Origin: an uncultured Clostridia bacterium
GTDB taxonomy: Bacteria; Bacillota; Clostridia; Lachnospirales; Lachnospiraceae
Reading direction: 5' to 3'
Assembly: GCA_937896665.1 (NCBI GenBank)
Contig: CALBNS010000081.1
Coordinates: 1-15,094 of the forward strand
DNA length: 15,094 nucleotides
Part shown: piece by piece, positions 1 through 7,464 of the stretch
Layout of the letters: each line of letters starts with the position of its first letter
Numbering within the stretch: the first letter of the stretch is position 1
Program-made: the position numbers and the translations under genes
Notes under the pieces: generated by a model
What the model was told of the DNA's origin: nothing
Databases searched by the model: none
What the model saw: only the letters and a program-made list of their open reading frames with translations

Positions 1-41
1 CTTTTTTTCAACCTTCTTTCTTGGAATTCCCTATACTTGAA

Positions 42-812
42 TTATACAGGAAGCTTCTTTTTATATGTTAGAAGCAACTCATTGATATCTCCATAGACCT
101 CTGGAAAATCCCTACTAAAGATTTTCATCAATTCAATTCCTCGCATATAAAATTCAATATATGTATTTACCAATTCTATATAATGCTCATCTGACTCTTC
201 TACATCTCCCATTACAGCTTTTACTTTTCTTTTAATGTTTTCCACTTTAACAGATTCGCACTTACTCAAATCAACCTCTGCATCTTTGATTGCAGAATTT
301 AATTTAATATCCAAACAGGAATTTCTAATAAGTTGAGACATTTCCGCTTTAAAATCATCCGCAACTTTAATTCTTATAATAAAGTTATCGTCTATATACG
401 AATATATGTCTGGCTTTTCTTTCTTCTTTTCCAATACCATATCTGTCTTGGTCTTTGCATGCTCAAGTATTCTTTTATCTCTATATGAAGGCACTACTAA
501 GTGCCACTCGCTGATATTTTTTACTCCTAAACTCTTCAATTTATCAGCATATTCTTCATCTACAAATTTACCGATATCCTTAGTAAGTTTAGCTCTTAAC
601 TTTTCATACCACTGCTGGTCAGAATATTCTCCTTCTGGATAATAACACTGATAAACCAATCTATTTGTAAATCCTTCAATACCGGCATCTCCATTAGCTG
701 TGGCAGGGACTTTCTGATATCCATCCTCTTGATAGCGAATTCGATAACAACTATCACACAATTCTTCCCATCTCTCGCCATCCATATTATCTCCAAAAAA
801 ACTCAGATTCAT
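42..812 (-). CDS. Unknown protein with restriction-endonuclease-like motif, second gene of a coupled pair
   Basis: The predicted product has 256 residues. I place the start at the ATG at 812 rather than the in-frame ATG at 842, because 812 gives the classic ATGA overlap with the stop of the upstream gene and follows an AGGGGGG ribosome-binding site. The N-terminal part has a WEELC helix (Glu16), then GDAGIEGF (41-48) and VYQCYYPE (53-60). This spacing resembles the D...(E/Q)xK core of Mrr-like PD-(D/E)XK nucleases, but the expected Lys is Tyr57, so catalysis is uncertain. The C-terminal half is charged and helical with no recognised domain. No signal peptide or membrane span is visible. A purine-rich AAGAAGG at 11-17, beyond the stop, looks like the ribosome-binding site of a further gene outside the window. 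The function is unknown; an effector in a defence-type operon is inference. Confidence 0.7.
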   Translation of the reverse strand: MNLSFFGDNMDGERWEELCDSCYRIRYQEDGYQKVPATANGDAGIEGFTNRLVYQCYYPEGEYSDQQWYEKLRAKLTKDIGKFVDEEYADKLKSLGVKNISEWHLVVPSYRDKRILEHAKTKTDMVLEKKKEKPDIYSYIDDNFIIRIKVADDFKAEMSQLIRNSCLDIKLNSAIKDAEVDLSKCESVKVENIKRKVKAVMGDVEESDEHYIELVNTYIEFYMRGIELMKIFSRDFPEVYGDINELLLTYKKKLPV

Positions 813-1006
813 GTTATCCCCCCTGTTAATATACTCAGGCACAACGTACTTTCTGCTCTTGGTTGATCAGTAATCAATCCAATACCTACAATTTTCTCTA
901 TTCCTTCATCAACAAAGGAAACTTTTGCCAAACCAAAGGTTTTGTCAATCCATAAAACCTTTACTTTGTTATTGAGGCAATATTTTTCCTTACCAATCGT
1001 CTTCAC
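809..1006 (-). CDS. Small 65-residue protein of unknown function, first gene of the coupled pair
   Basis: This is a short, beta-rich sequence (VLWID, LAKVSFVDEG, LCLSILTGG) without cysteines in a metal-binding pattern, signal peptide or membrane span. It could be a small SH3-like barrel, but that is only an impression from the alternating hydrophobic pattern. The start is GTG at 1006, preceded at seven bases by AGAAGGG. The stop overlaps the ATG of the next gene by four bases (ATGA), so the two are translationally coupled and probably made in fixed ratio. That arrangement is typical of an antitoxin, adaptor or regulatory subunit placed before its partner. I do not recognise the family. Confidence 0.65.
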   Translation of the reverse strand: MKTIGKEKYCLNNKVKVLWIDKTFGLAKVSFVDEGIEKIVGIGLITDQPRAESTLCLSILTGGIT

Positions 1007-1033
1007 AATATCACCCTTCTTCTAAATATGTAG

Positions 1034-1042
1034 ATTATATCA
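1034..1042 (-). promoter_or_regulatory. Extended -10 promoter for the 65/256-residue gene pair
   Basis: On the minus strand the bases read TGATATAAT, a consensus TATAAT with the TGn extension. It lies 28 bases upstream of the GTG start at 1006. No good -35 hexamer is seen 17 bases further upstream (TCGTAA), which fits an extended -10 promoter. It shows the pair is transcribed separately from the operon to its right. Confidence 0.55.
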
Positions 1043-1164
1043 TATTTTTCTGCCATTTACGACATATATTGTTTTATATTTCCTATTTTCAGCACCATTT
1101 CCGCACTTACTTATCGAAATAGATTTTATTTATATTATGCCTAAACATCTATACAAAAAAATAA

Positions 1165-1317
1165 CTAAAGTTCTATTTTCCCACCAAACAACTCAATGAT
1201 TTCCTTTGTACTATTTGTACGTTGAGTTCGTAAATAAATAAATGCATCATAATAAATCAAAATATAATGATTTTCTACCTTTTCCGTCTCATCAAACAAT
1301 TCATATTCTTTATGTCA
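1165..1317 (-). pseudogene. Out-of-frame C-terminal fragment following the membrane-protein gene
   Basis: Just after the stop of the 168-residue gene, another frame stays open for 49 codons, from a TGA at 1317-1315 to a TAG at 1167-1165. It begins HKEYELFDETEKVENHYI and ends with a TKEIIELFGG segment. It has no ATG and no ribosome-binding site, and its composition looks like genuine protein. The simplest reading is that it is the original C-terminus of the upstream gene, detached by a frameshift near 1310-1340. A chance open frame or a sequencing error are the alternatives. Bases 1043-1164 show nothing else I can support. Confidence 0.35.
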
Positions 1318-1816
1318 TGCATATATGCATTTCAGTGCTGAACCACAACCTGTTTAAACCTAAGATTTCAAACGTATTTTCTATTGAACTTTCTTCTAAA
1401 ACCAATCCTTTTGTGCCGCTATAAACCGAATGAGCTGGTATTACCAATTCCTTCATATTTACCTGCTCTTTTGCTACTTGACTGTCTATATCCTCCAATA
1501 AACCTATATATTCATCTATCTTTCCTAACTGTTTAATTGTCGATGATGCAATATTTCTGCCGAAATCAAATACCATCTTAGTCGGACTTATTTCCTCACT
1601 ACAAACAAGATAAGCAACGTCTATAGGTATAATTTCTATTTCTTCTAGTTCCGTTCCCATTATCAATTGCTGCGGTTTTACTTCTATCGTATCAGGGTTT
1701 ACCTGTTTACCATGCCTTATAAGCAATCCCACCAAAAACAGTAACAAAACAATAACTATAGCTAATACGGTTAGCATAAGCCTGTATTGGTTTTTTTCAC
1801 TTATTTCTTCTTTCAT
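1310..1816 (-). CDS. Single-span membrane protein of unknown function, possibly frameshifted
   Basis: The 168-residue product has a short charged N-terminus, one strongly hydrophobic segment at about residues 13-33 (LMLTVLAIVIVLLLFLVG) and an extracytoplasmic or soluble domain of about 130 residues. The span is followed by RHGK; no signal-peptidase or lipobox motif is present. A CAGGA ribosome-binding site precedes the ATG at 1816, which lies 12 bases after the stop of the DUF1016 gene, so it is the last gene of that operon. The C-terminus (STEMHICMT) looks abrupt, and a coding-like frame continues downstream in another phase, so the gene may be truncated by a frameshift. I do not recognise the family; a membrane anchor or sensor for the operon is only a guess. 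Confidence 0.6.
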   Translation of the reverse strand: MKEEISEKNQYRLMLTVLAIVIVLLLFLVGLLIRHGKQVNPDTIEVKPQQLIMGTELEEIEIIPIDVAYLVCSEEISPTKMVFDFGRNIASSTIKQLGKIDEYIGLLEDIDSQVAKEQVNMKELVIPAHSVYSGTKGLVLEESSIENTFEILGLNRLWFSTEMHICMT

Positions 1817-1828
1817 GTTTATCCTGCT

Positions 1829-2887
1829 TTACTCTCCCGTAATAGCCTTCAATGACTTCTCTATCTCCTCTATTGTAGGAAGCGAACTTTCAATTTCCTT
1901 AGGAAGCACCTTTGACAACTGATATTCAGAAATACCGATAGGTACACTACTAGCTTCTAGCGAGTATTCTGCAACCACATTGTCCTTTGTCTTGCATATA
2001 ATTAGTCCAATTGTTGGATTATCCATATCTGTTTTCAGTTGATGATTCACTGCAACAACATAAGTTCCCACCTGACTAGTATAAGACGCATCAAATTCGC
2101 CTACCTTTAAATCAATAACAATATAGCATCTCAATTTCATATGATAAAAAAGAAGGTCTATTGCCATTTCTTTTTGCCCTATCATAATCGGCTGCTGTCT
2201 ACCAATATATGCAAATCCCTGTCCTAACTCCAACAAAAATTTTGTTATATTATTTGTCAATGCATCCTCAAGTTCTTTTTCACGGTAGCCCTCGGTTAGT
2301 GTAAGAAAATCAAAATTATATGGATCTTTTATCACTTCCTTTGCTAAATCACTTTGTAAAGCCGGAAGCTGTCTATCAAAATTGGTTATTGCTTTTCCTT
2401 GTGAGTTATAAAGATTCACATCTAGAAAATTAAGCAACATTGCCCTACTCCATCCATTTTCTAACGTTTTTCGCACATAAAATAATGCCTCTTCTACATT
2501 TTCACATTTTGTCATTATTAAAATATGGTGTCCCCAGGGTATTGAACAAATCTTTTCCAAATCGTCAACAACCTGTTGACGATTTTCATTATCGCTTTTA
2601 TAAAACTCGAAAAATCGTTTCATATACTTCAAATTTGTCACTGAAAAACCACTCACACTAGGAAATTCCTCTTTCAAAGACCGACTCATCGTCTTATAGA
2701 AACCAGTTCCCCATATTGCATCTGCATGCATATCAGAAATTTCTTTTCCAATATGCCAGTACATCCTTATCATTTCTGTGTTCACTTGAACAGCTGCTTT
2801 TAATTGGCTGACATGAACCAGTTCCTTTATCTCACAAATCCATTTCTGATAGCTCTCATCATTTATAATCTTTAATTCATTCGACAT
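1829..2887 (-). CDS. DUF1016 / YhcG-type PD-(D/E)XK nuclease-domain protein
   Basis: The product has 352 residues, the usual size of the family. The N-terminal DUF1016 helical domain covers about residues 10-165 (MIRMYWHIGKEI at 39-50, YGTGFY-like WGTGFYK near 59-65, PWGHH at 117-121). The C-terminal nuclease-fold domain covers about 180-340: the helix YREKELEDAL (201-210), MAIDLLFYH with Asp244, then VIDLK with Asp259 and Lys261, and SQVGTY at 271-276. This matches the D-x(n)-(D/E)xK core, with Asp instead of the commoner Glu. The ATG at 2887 follows AAAGGGG, 24 bases after the DUF2971 stop. YhcG-type proteins often accompany restriction-modification and other defence loci; the substrate here is unknown. 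The domain assignment is firm; nuclease activity is inferred from the motif. Confidence 0.88.
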   Translation of the reverse strand: MSNELKIINDESYQKWICEIKELVHVSQLKAAVQVNTEMIRMYWHIGKEISDMHADAIWGTGFYKTMSRSLKEEFPSVSGFSVTNLKYMKRFFEFYKSDNENRQQVVDDLEKICSIPWGHHILIMTKCENVEEALFYVRKTLENGWSRAMLLNFLDVNLYNSQGKAITNFDRQLPALQSDLAKEVIKDPYNFDFLTLTEGYREKELEDALTNNITKFLLELGQGFAYIGRQQPIMIGQKEMAIDLLFYHMKLRCYIVIDLKVGEFDASYTSQVGTYVVAVNHQLKTDMDNPTIGLIICKTKDNVVAEYSLEASSVPIGISEYQLSKVLPKEIESSLPTIEEIEKSLKAITGE

Positions 2888-2911
2888 GACATCACAACCC
2901 CTTTCAATGTA

Positions 2912-3712
2912 TTATAGTAATAATCTCTGTTTCAAACCAAACATTTCACTATCCTCATCAAATTCCATTTGATATACTTTACATACATCAATGCTTCTTC
3001 CCACTTCGATAAGTTCTTTTCTATACTCCTCTTTACAATTGAGACCTATATATATTTTAGATGGAATTGCCGGAAAATCATCTCTATGACAGATAATTCT
3101 ATATTCCCTTTCATGCTCCCAACTTTTATGTTTTGCTGCAAGAGATAAAATCAGCATCTGCAAATAAACATTTGTATCTGCGGATGTATCTGTATACTCT
3201 CTACCTTCTTCTTTCATTTTCATATACTCATATAATAAATTTGTAGTAATAGCATTTGCAGATACTCTTTCTGGCTCATAGGTTACAGGAAATATGTATT
3301 TTTTCTGCATGTCACATAACAGATATTCAACGCAAAATCCCTGATGATTATTTGCATAATAAGCCCACATTGGCATATTATTTTCATCAGCATTACTCAA
3401 ACAAGTGTAACGGAATCCATTCGCCAGAGAGGTATAGTAATCTACTACCATATCCTTATCCCAACCACAATTTTCCAGTTTATCTTTATCAAATTTAAAA
3501 AATTTTCCTTCAAACGGATCATTAAATCCAGAAGATGCACTCAAAAATATTCTTTGTTCTCTTAGATATTGTATTTTTGATTTATTGACAGCCTCATTAT
3601 CATTTAAACTATAATATTTTACTAATCTTGTTGGAGCCTGAGTTGCCTTATACTCAACAGCCTCTTGAAATTTTCCCTGTCCATATAATTCAATATATCT
3701 ATCGTAATCCAT
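2912..3712 (-). CDS. DUF2971 family protein
   Basis: The product has 266 residues and carries all the hallmarks of DUF2971: VKYYSLND near the start (31-38), FLSASSGFNDPFEG (56-69), CLSNADENNMPMWAYYANNHQGFCVEY-type core (104-130, written here only to mark it by its MWAYYANNHQGF motif at 115-126) and SWEHEREYRII (197-207). The family has no established activity that I can state with certainty. The conserved Asp, His, Trp, Glu and Arg residues suggest an enzyme. The gene starts three bases after the stop of the UPF0489 gene, with GGAGG overlapping the end of that gene, so the two are translationally coupled. No membrane span or signal peptide is seen. Its role probably depends on the UPF0489 partner (inference). 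Confidence 0.87.
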   Translation of the reverse strand: MDYDRYIELYGQGKFQEAVEYKATQAPTRLVKYYSLNDNEAVNKSKIQYLREQRIFLSASSGFNDPFEGKFFKFDKDKLENCGWDKDMVVDYYTSLANGFRYTCLSNADENNMPMWAYYANNHQGFCVEYLLCDMQKKYIFPVTYEPERVSANAITTNLLYEYMKMKEEGREYTDTSADTNVYLQMLILSLAAKHKSWEHEREYRIICHRDDFPAIPSKIYIGLNCKEEYRKELIEVGRSIDVCKVYQMEFDEDSEMFGLKQRLLL

Positions 3713-3715
3713 GCA

Positions 3716-4498
3716 CTATTCCTCCATAATGTACTCTCTCATTATTTCAATGATAAAATCAGCGGCAGCCGGTGTATAATTAGGAGAAACACAGAATATT
3801 ATATAATCAAAATCTCCATTGTAACTAACATCCTCTACACGTCTTACAATTTCAAAATCTACTTCTGGCTCCCGATATGCTGTTGCATAATACTGTTCTG
3901 TATTTGACGCAATCTCTATCGCTTTCATCTTTTCATTGTATGCCAACTGAATTTTGTCATTTGGTTCTATTCCATCTTTTAAAATCATCCACACATAATC
4001 ATTTCCCATATCTGTAGGATTGCACACATAGACAAGTTTGCTAATCCATCTAAAGGCCAGTGCAAATAACAGATAATCCCCTATGCTAGGCTCATAATAT
4101 TTTTCAAACATCTCTCCATAGTTTTCTATTTTCATTCTTTCTTCTGCCGGCACACTAAGTAAAGAATCCAAAATAAACACCCAAGAAGGATATCCTAATC
4201 CCAAATCCGCATGCGAATCAATATGTACTACTTCAAAAGGTATCGACAAACTATACTCTTGTATTAATTTCCTCCAATAATATAATGCCTCATTATGGTG
4301 GGTAACTATTTTCCCTTTAATTTTTATTTCTTTAGACAGACCTAATCTATTTTCAAAAAAATCAATTACTTCATCTTTACTCCATACTGGATGATCGGCA
4401 TCAGAGATTCTTTCTGTGCTATTTTCCGATATCATAATAGGGATTTCCTTTAAAAAATAATCCATATCTATATCCAATATTCTCATATTTTTCTTCAT
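3716..4498 (-). CDS. UPF0489 family, arginase-like metalloenzyme
   Basis: The product has 260 residues. Visible metal-ligand candidates are LDIDMDYF (Asp9, Asp11, Asp13), THHNEA (His67, His68) and HIDSHADLG (His92, Asp94, His96, Asp98). The second pattern matches the DxHxD of arginases; the Asp-rich N-terminus resembles the arginase DxDxxDP block but comes first, as if permuted. UPF0489 includes the peptide arginases OspR and FlmR, which turn Arg into ornithine in ribosomal peptides (established knowledge). No precursor peptide or RiPP enzyme is seen beside it, so here the substrate may be a protein, perhaps the DUF2971 partner (speculative). It is the first gene of the operon, with a good promoter at 4535-4563. 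The ribosome-binding site is weak (GGGAA), and the in-frame ATG at residue 5 is an alternative start. Confidence 0.85.
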   Translation of the reverse strand: MKKNMRILDIDMDYFLKEIPIMISENSTERISDADHPVWSKDEVIDFFENRLGLSKEIKIKGKIVTHHNEALYYWRKLIQEYSLSIPFEVVHIDSHADLGLGYPSWVFILDSLLSVPAEERMKIENYGEMFEKYYEPSIGDYLLFALAFRWISKLVYVCNPTDMGNDYVWMILKDGIEPNDKIQLAYNEKMKAIEIASNTEQYYATAYREPEVDFEIVRRVEDVSYNGDFDYIIFCVSPNYTPAAADFIIEIMREYIMEE

Positions 4499-4534
4499 TT
4501 AATTCCCATACCTGCACTTAACATAATCATATTT

Positions 4535-4563
4535 ATTATATCAATATCAGCATTAAGTTACAA
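4535..4563 (-). promoter_or_regulatory. Promoter of the UPF0489-DUF2971-DUF1016 operon
   Basis: On the minus strand TTGTAA (4563-4558) is followed after 17 bases by TATAAT (4540-4535), which also carries the TGn extension. It lies 37 bases upstream of the UPF0489 start and just downstream of the interrupted XRE gene. The spacing and hexamers are close to the sigma-70/SigA consensus. An upstream XRE repressor would be the natural regulator, but I see no clear operator palindrome here. Confidence 0.7.
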
Positions 4564-4573
4564 TTCACTTTTC

Positions 4574-4936
4574 CTACAATTTACTTATACCAACAATAAA
4601 ACGCCCGAACGTCAGACGTTTAGATTTAAATAAAGACATATATAATATACATACCATTTCCAAATAACACTTCATCTCTTCTATGGTACTGTCCATAAAG
4701 AAATCGTTATTCTCTATTTGTTGCCATCTCTCACCTGTAAAAACATAATAAACATCCACGTCCGTTTCACATAGGCATTGTACCTCATAATAAGAAAGTC
4801 TTCTTTTACCTAATTCCGCTTTGCTATAATGGCTTTGAGTCATTCTAAGCAAACGACTTATCTCCATCTATGAGAGCGATATTCTCATCCTTTCTTCTTT
4901 CAATCTTTCACAAAACTCTTGATATTCCATACTCAT
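4574..4936 (-). pseudogene. XRE-type helix-turn-helix regulator interrupted by an amber codon
   Basis: From the ATG at 4936, preceded by GAGGAAAA, the frame reads MSMEYQEFCERLKEER and reaches SLS before a TAG at 4870-4868. It then continues in the same frame with MEISRLLRMTQSHYSKAE and ERW to 4574. XRE proteins normally have Gln at this point (LSQxxxA), so one C-to-T change, CAG to TAG, explains the stop. The downstream part could still be translated from the ATG directly after the TAG, giving 97 residues that lack the first DNA-binding-domain helix. It would then probably not bind DNA well. The intact protein would have about 120 residues. Its position just ahead of the UPF0489 promoter suggests it once regulated that operon. 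A sequencing error is the main alternative. Confidence 0.65.
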
Positions 4937-5009
4937 GGGTAATTTTCCTCGAACTATAATTCTTATTTTACCCATTTTAAGTTATAATATTTGCCCTTGT
5001 GCCACCTCA

Positions 5010-5059
5010 TTAGGACTAAAACGGTGTTAGAAACATTTCTAACGCCGTTTTAGTCCTAA
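5010..5059. terminator. 24-bp near-perfect hairpin between the exporter operon and the XRE gene
   Basis: The arms TTAGGACTAAAACGG... (5010-5033) and its complement (5036-5059) pair over 24 positions with a single mismatch (T opposite G, a wobble). It begins 15 bases after the end of the second permease gene, so it probably ends exporter transcription. There is no long U-tract on either strand, so it is not a textbook intrinsic terminator and may act in both directions. Confidence 0.5.
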
Positions 5060-5074
5060 ACACTATTTATAAAC

Positions 5075-5851
5075 TTAGAATAACTCTAAAGTACCTTTTT
5101 TTATTGCAATTCGCTCTACATATTTTACCACGACAACTGCTATTGTTATATACACAATCCCCACGATAAAATCGCCTGCTAACAATAATGTGACCGTTTC
5201 TAATCCCTTCCCAGAAACTATCTCACGTGATGCTTGAATGCTACGAGTTAATGGAAGTATTAAAGAAATCTTTTGTAATACTGTAGGCAATTGAGTTATC
5301 GGAAAATTTGCACCTGTGAAAATCAAAAGTATATACTGTATTAGATTTAAAATCAAATGCATTTGATTAGATACCAGCCCCAATACAGCCAAAAACAAAC
5401 CAAATCCCATGGCTGAAAACATTGCAGCAAAATATATGTACAAGAGATTTCCCCATGAAATATCTGTCCAGGAAATATTAAAAACTAAGCATCCCATGTA
5501 AAAACCTAAAAAGGTAGTAATCACTCCTACAAGTGCTGGAAAAAAACCTTTTGCAAGTATAATTTCTATTTTCGATACACTTCCAACAATTATTGAACGA
5601 ATCCTTCCAAAATATCTCTCGCCAACAAAGCAATTTCCCAACGAAAAAACACAGATATTTGTACATAACAGAAAAGAATTTCCAATTACCCAATCCGTTA
5701 TATTCGTAGTGTCATATGCATAACTAGCCAAAACACAATAGAAAATTAAAGTAAAGAAAGGATACGCTGTCTCCAATAGCAAAAACTCTTCTAAATTAAA
5801 TGCAGCTCTTTGCCCCTTAAAGTTTAACCATGCCATATGTATAAAATACAT
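5075..5851 (-). CDS. ABC-2 type transporter permease (second permease)
   Basis: The product has 258 residues with about six hydrophobic segments (roughly 30-48, 55-75, 100-125, 137-160, 163-182 and 218-243). The ABC-2 hallmark FTGANFPITQLP lies near residues 178-189, and the cytoplasmic ERYFGRIRSIIVG element is near 78-90. Its ATG follows directly on the TAA of the first permease, with a perfect GGAGGTGA ribosome-binding site inside the upstream gene, so the two permeases are coupled and probably form a heterodimer. With the ATPase they would form an exporter in the cytoplasmic membrane. The substrate cannot be told from sequence; relatives export drugs, peptides or lipid-linked compounds. 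Confidence 0.87.
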   Translation of the reverse strand: MYFIHMAWLNFKGQRAAFNLEEFLLLETAYPFFTLIFYCVLASYAYDTTNITDWVIGNSFLLCTNICVFSLGNCFVGERYFGRIRSIIVGSVSKIEIILAKGFFPALVGVITTFLGFYMGCLVFNISWTDISWGNLLYIYFAAMFSAMGFGLFLAVLGLVSNQMHLILNLIQYILLIFTGANFPITQLPTVLQKISLILPLTRSIQASREIVSGKGLETVTLLLAGDFIVGIVYITIAVVVVKYVERIAIKKGTLELF

Positions 5852-6631
5852 TTAGCTCACCTCCAATGTAGCATATTCACGAACTCTTTTATCAATCCAA
5901 TAATATAACCCTATCGTTAACAATATCATAAATATTAGCTCAACCACTAAAATAATTAGATTCTGTATATAGATATCTGAATCTACTACTTTAACACTCA
6001 TGCGAAGTAATCGAACCGCCCACGTTGGTGCTAACATGTTAGAAATATATTGCATCCATTCAGGTAGTATCTCCACCGGAAACGCAAATCCACAAATAAA
6101 CACCAATGGAATTTCCAATAGATTCATATACAACTCCGTTTTTCGTGACAACATCAAAACAAATGCAAAACAAACCGACACTACAATAAAACAAACAACT
6201 GTAAGTAACAACGACAATCCAAAATATCCTATATGTTGAATTGACATCCACTGTCCACATAGTATACCTGCCGTCATATATGAAATAACAAATGTAAGCA
6301 TAGACATTATTGTATTTCCCAAGACTTTGCCACAAACAATGACACAAAATCCCCCTGGAGCCACATAAATTGATGGAAGTGTTCCTGAGTACCTTTCTCG
6401 ATTAATATCTCCTATAGAGGAAAAGCAAATACACCCCCATATTCCCATAAGACCAGCACCTAATACTACATAGTCTATAAAAGAATCTGTACTTTTATTC
6501 AAAAAAACCTCATATAGAAATATTGTATTTACTATTGGATTTATTATAAGGCAGAATCGAAACATCGGACGCACAAACGACTGTTTCATTTGAAGTTTCA
6601 TTGTAGAAAAAATAATATTTAAACAACTCAT
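5852..6631 (-). CDS. ABC-2 type transporter permease (first permease)
   Basis: From the ATG at 6631 the product has 259 residues; an in-frame ATG at 6643 would add four. I prefer 6631 because GGGGA stands five bases before it and it begins one base after the ATPase stop. About six membrane segments are visible (23-43, 54-72, 98-122, 135-160, 170-187, 222-245). INRERYSGTL (76-85) and CGFAFPVEILP (180-190) are the usual ABC-2 permease motifs. It sits between the ATPase and the second permease with no gaps, giving a three-gene exporter operon. Its closest architectural relatives are DrrB/NatB-type permeases; the substrate is unknown. Confidence 0.87.
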   Translation of the reverse strand: MSCLNIIFSTMKLQMKQSFVRPMFRFCLIINPIVNTIFLYEVFLNKSTDSFIDYVVLGAGLMGIWGCICFSSIGDINRERYSGTLPSIYVAPGGFCVIVCGKVLGNTIMSMLTFVISYMTAGILCGQWMSIQHIGYFGLSLLLTVVCFIVVSVCFAFVLMLSRKTELYMNLLEIPLVFICGFAFPVEILPEWMQYISNMLAPTWAVRLLRMSVKVVDSDIYIQNLIILVVELIFMILLTIGLYYWIDKRVREYATLEVS

Positions 6632-6632
6632 C

Positions 6633-7415
6633 TTATTCCCCATCCCCTTTTACCAGCGTTATAAAAACCTCTTCTAAAGTACTATCTACTCCTTTTTCTC
6701 CATATTCTTTTTTCAAGTTCTCTGGCGAATCCAATGCAACAACCTTTCCTTTATTGATAATAGCGATATGATCACAAAGTTCATCCGCTTCATGCATGTA
6801 ATGTGTGGTTAAAAGGACAGTTTTTCCATCCTCTTTGAGTTTACGTATAATATTTCGAAGCATATTGGCTCCAAGGGGATCTAAGCCAACAGTTGGTTCA
6901 TCCATAAAAATAATCTGTGGATTATTTATTAAGCCTCTTGCAATCTGAAGTCTCTGAATCATTCCTTTAGAATATGTTTCTACTAATCTATCCGCAGCAT
7001 CATCTAATTCCACCAGTTTTAATAATTCTTCTGTTCTTTCTTTTGCCTCTAATCCTTTAATTTTATACAGTCCTGCAAAATATAAAAGATTATCTCTAGC
7101 CGAAAGTCTACGATATACCCCCAGTTCACCACCAAACACAAAATTTATTTTGCTCCTAACCTTTTTTGCCTCTTTAAACGTGTCAAATCCCAACACTCTA
7201 CACTCTCCGTCTGTTGGTGCTAACAATGTAATAAGCATTTTTATTGTAGTAGTCTTACCTGCACCATTTTCCCCTAACAATCCAAATATTTCTCCTTTTG
7301 ATACGGAGAAATTTATTCCATTTACTGCTAAAATTCTTTTCTGTTTACGAAACAACCAACCTTTTGTGGTAATATACTCTCTTTTTAAATTCACTACTTC
7401 AATTACTTTTTCCAT
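6633..7415 (-). CDS. ABC transporter ATP-binding protein of the exporter
   Basis: I start this at the ATG at 7415 (260 residues), five bases after a perfect AAAGGAGG; the longer frame to 7472 runs into the promoter and operator and is rejected. Walker A is GENGAGKTT (48-56), the signature is YSKGM (148-152), Walker B is IIFMDEP (168-174) and the switch histidine is His205 in TTHY. The region after Walker A reads FVFGGELGVYRRL instead of carrying a plain Q-loop glutamine, as in several NatA/DrrA-like exporters. The C-terminus has the family ending STLEEVFITL (245-254). It powers the two permeases encoded immediately downstream. Expression is probably controlled at the 34-bp inverted repeat between its promoter and ribosome-binding site. 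Confidence 0.93.
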   Translation of the reverse strand: MEKVIEVVNLKREYITTKGWLFRKQKRILAVNGINFSVSKGEIFGLLGENGAGKTTTIKMLITLLAPTDGECRVLGFDTFKEAKKVRSKINFVFGGELGVYRRLSARDNLLYFAGLYKIKGLEAKERTEELLKLVELDDAADRLVETYSKGMIQRLQIARGLINNPQIIFMDEPTVGLDPLGANMLRNIIRKLKEDGKTVLLTTHYMHEADELCDHIAIINKGKVVALDSPENLKKEYGEKGVDSTLEEVFITLVKGDGE

Positions 7416-7430
7416 GTTACCTCCTTTATC

Positions 7431-7464
7431 ATTCGATATATATCTAATTCTATATATATCGAAT
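7431..7464. promoter_or_regulatory. Candidate operator: perfect 13-bp inverted repeat in the exporter leader
   Basis: ATTCGATATATAT (7431-7443) and its exact reverse complement (7452-7464) are separated by eight bases. The repeat touches the last two bases of the -10 hexamer and covers the transcription start region, where a bound repressor would block initiation. The two-fold symmetry suits a dimeric winged-helix protein, and the ArsR-type gene at 9939-10925 is the obvious candidate. No second copy of the repeat was found before the regulator gene. Confidence 0.6.
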
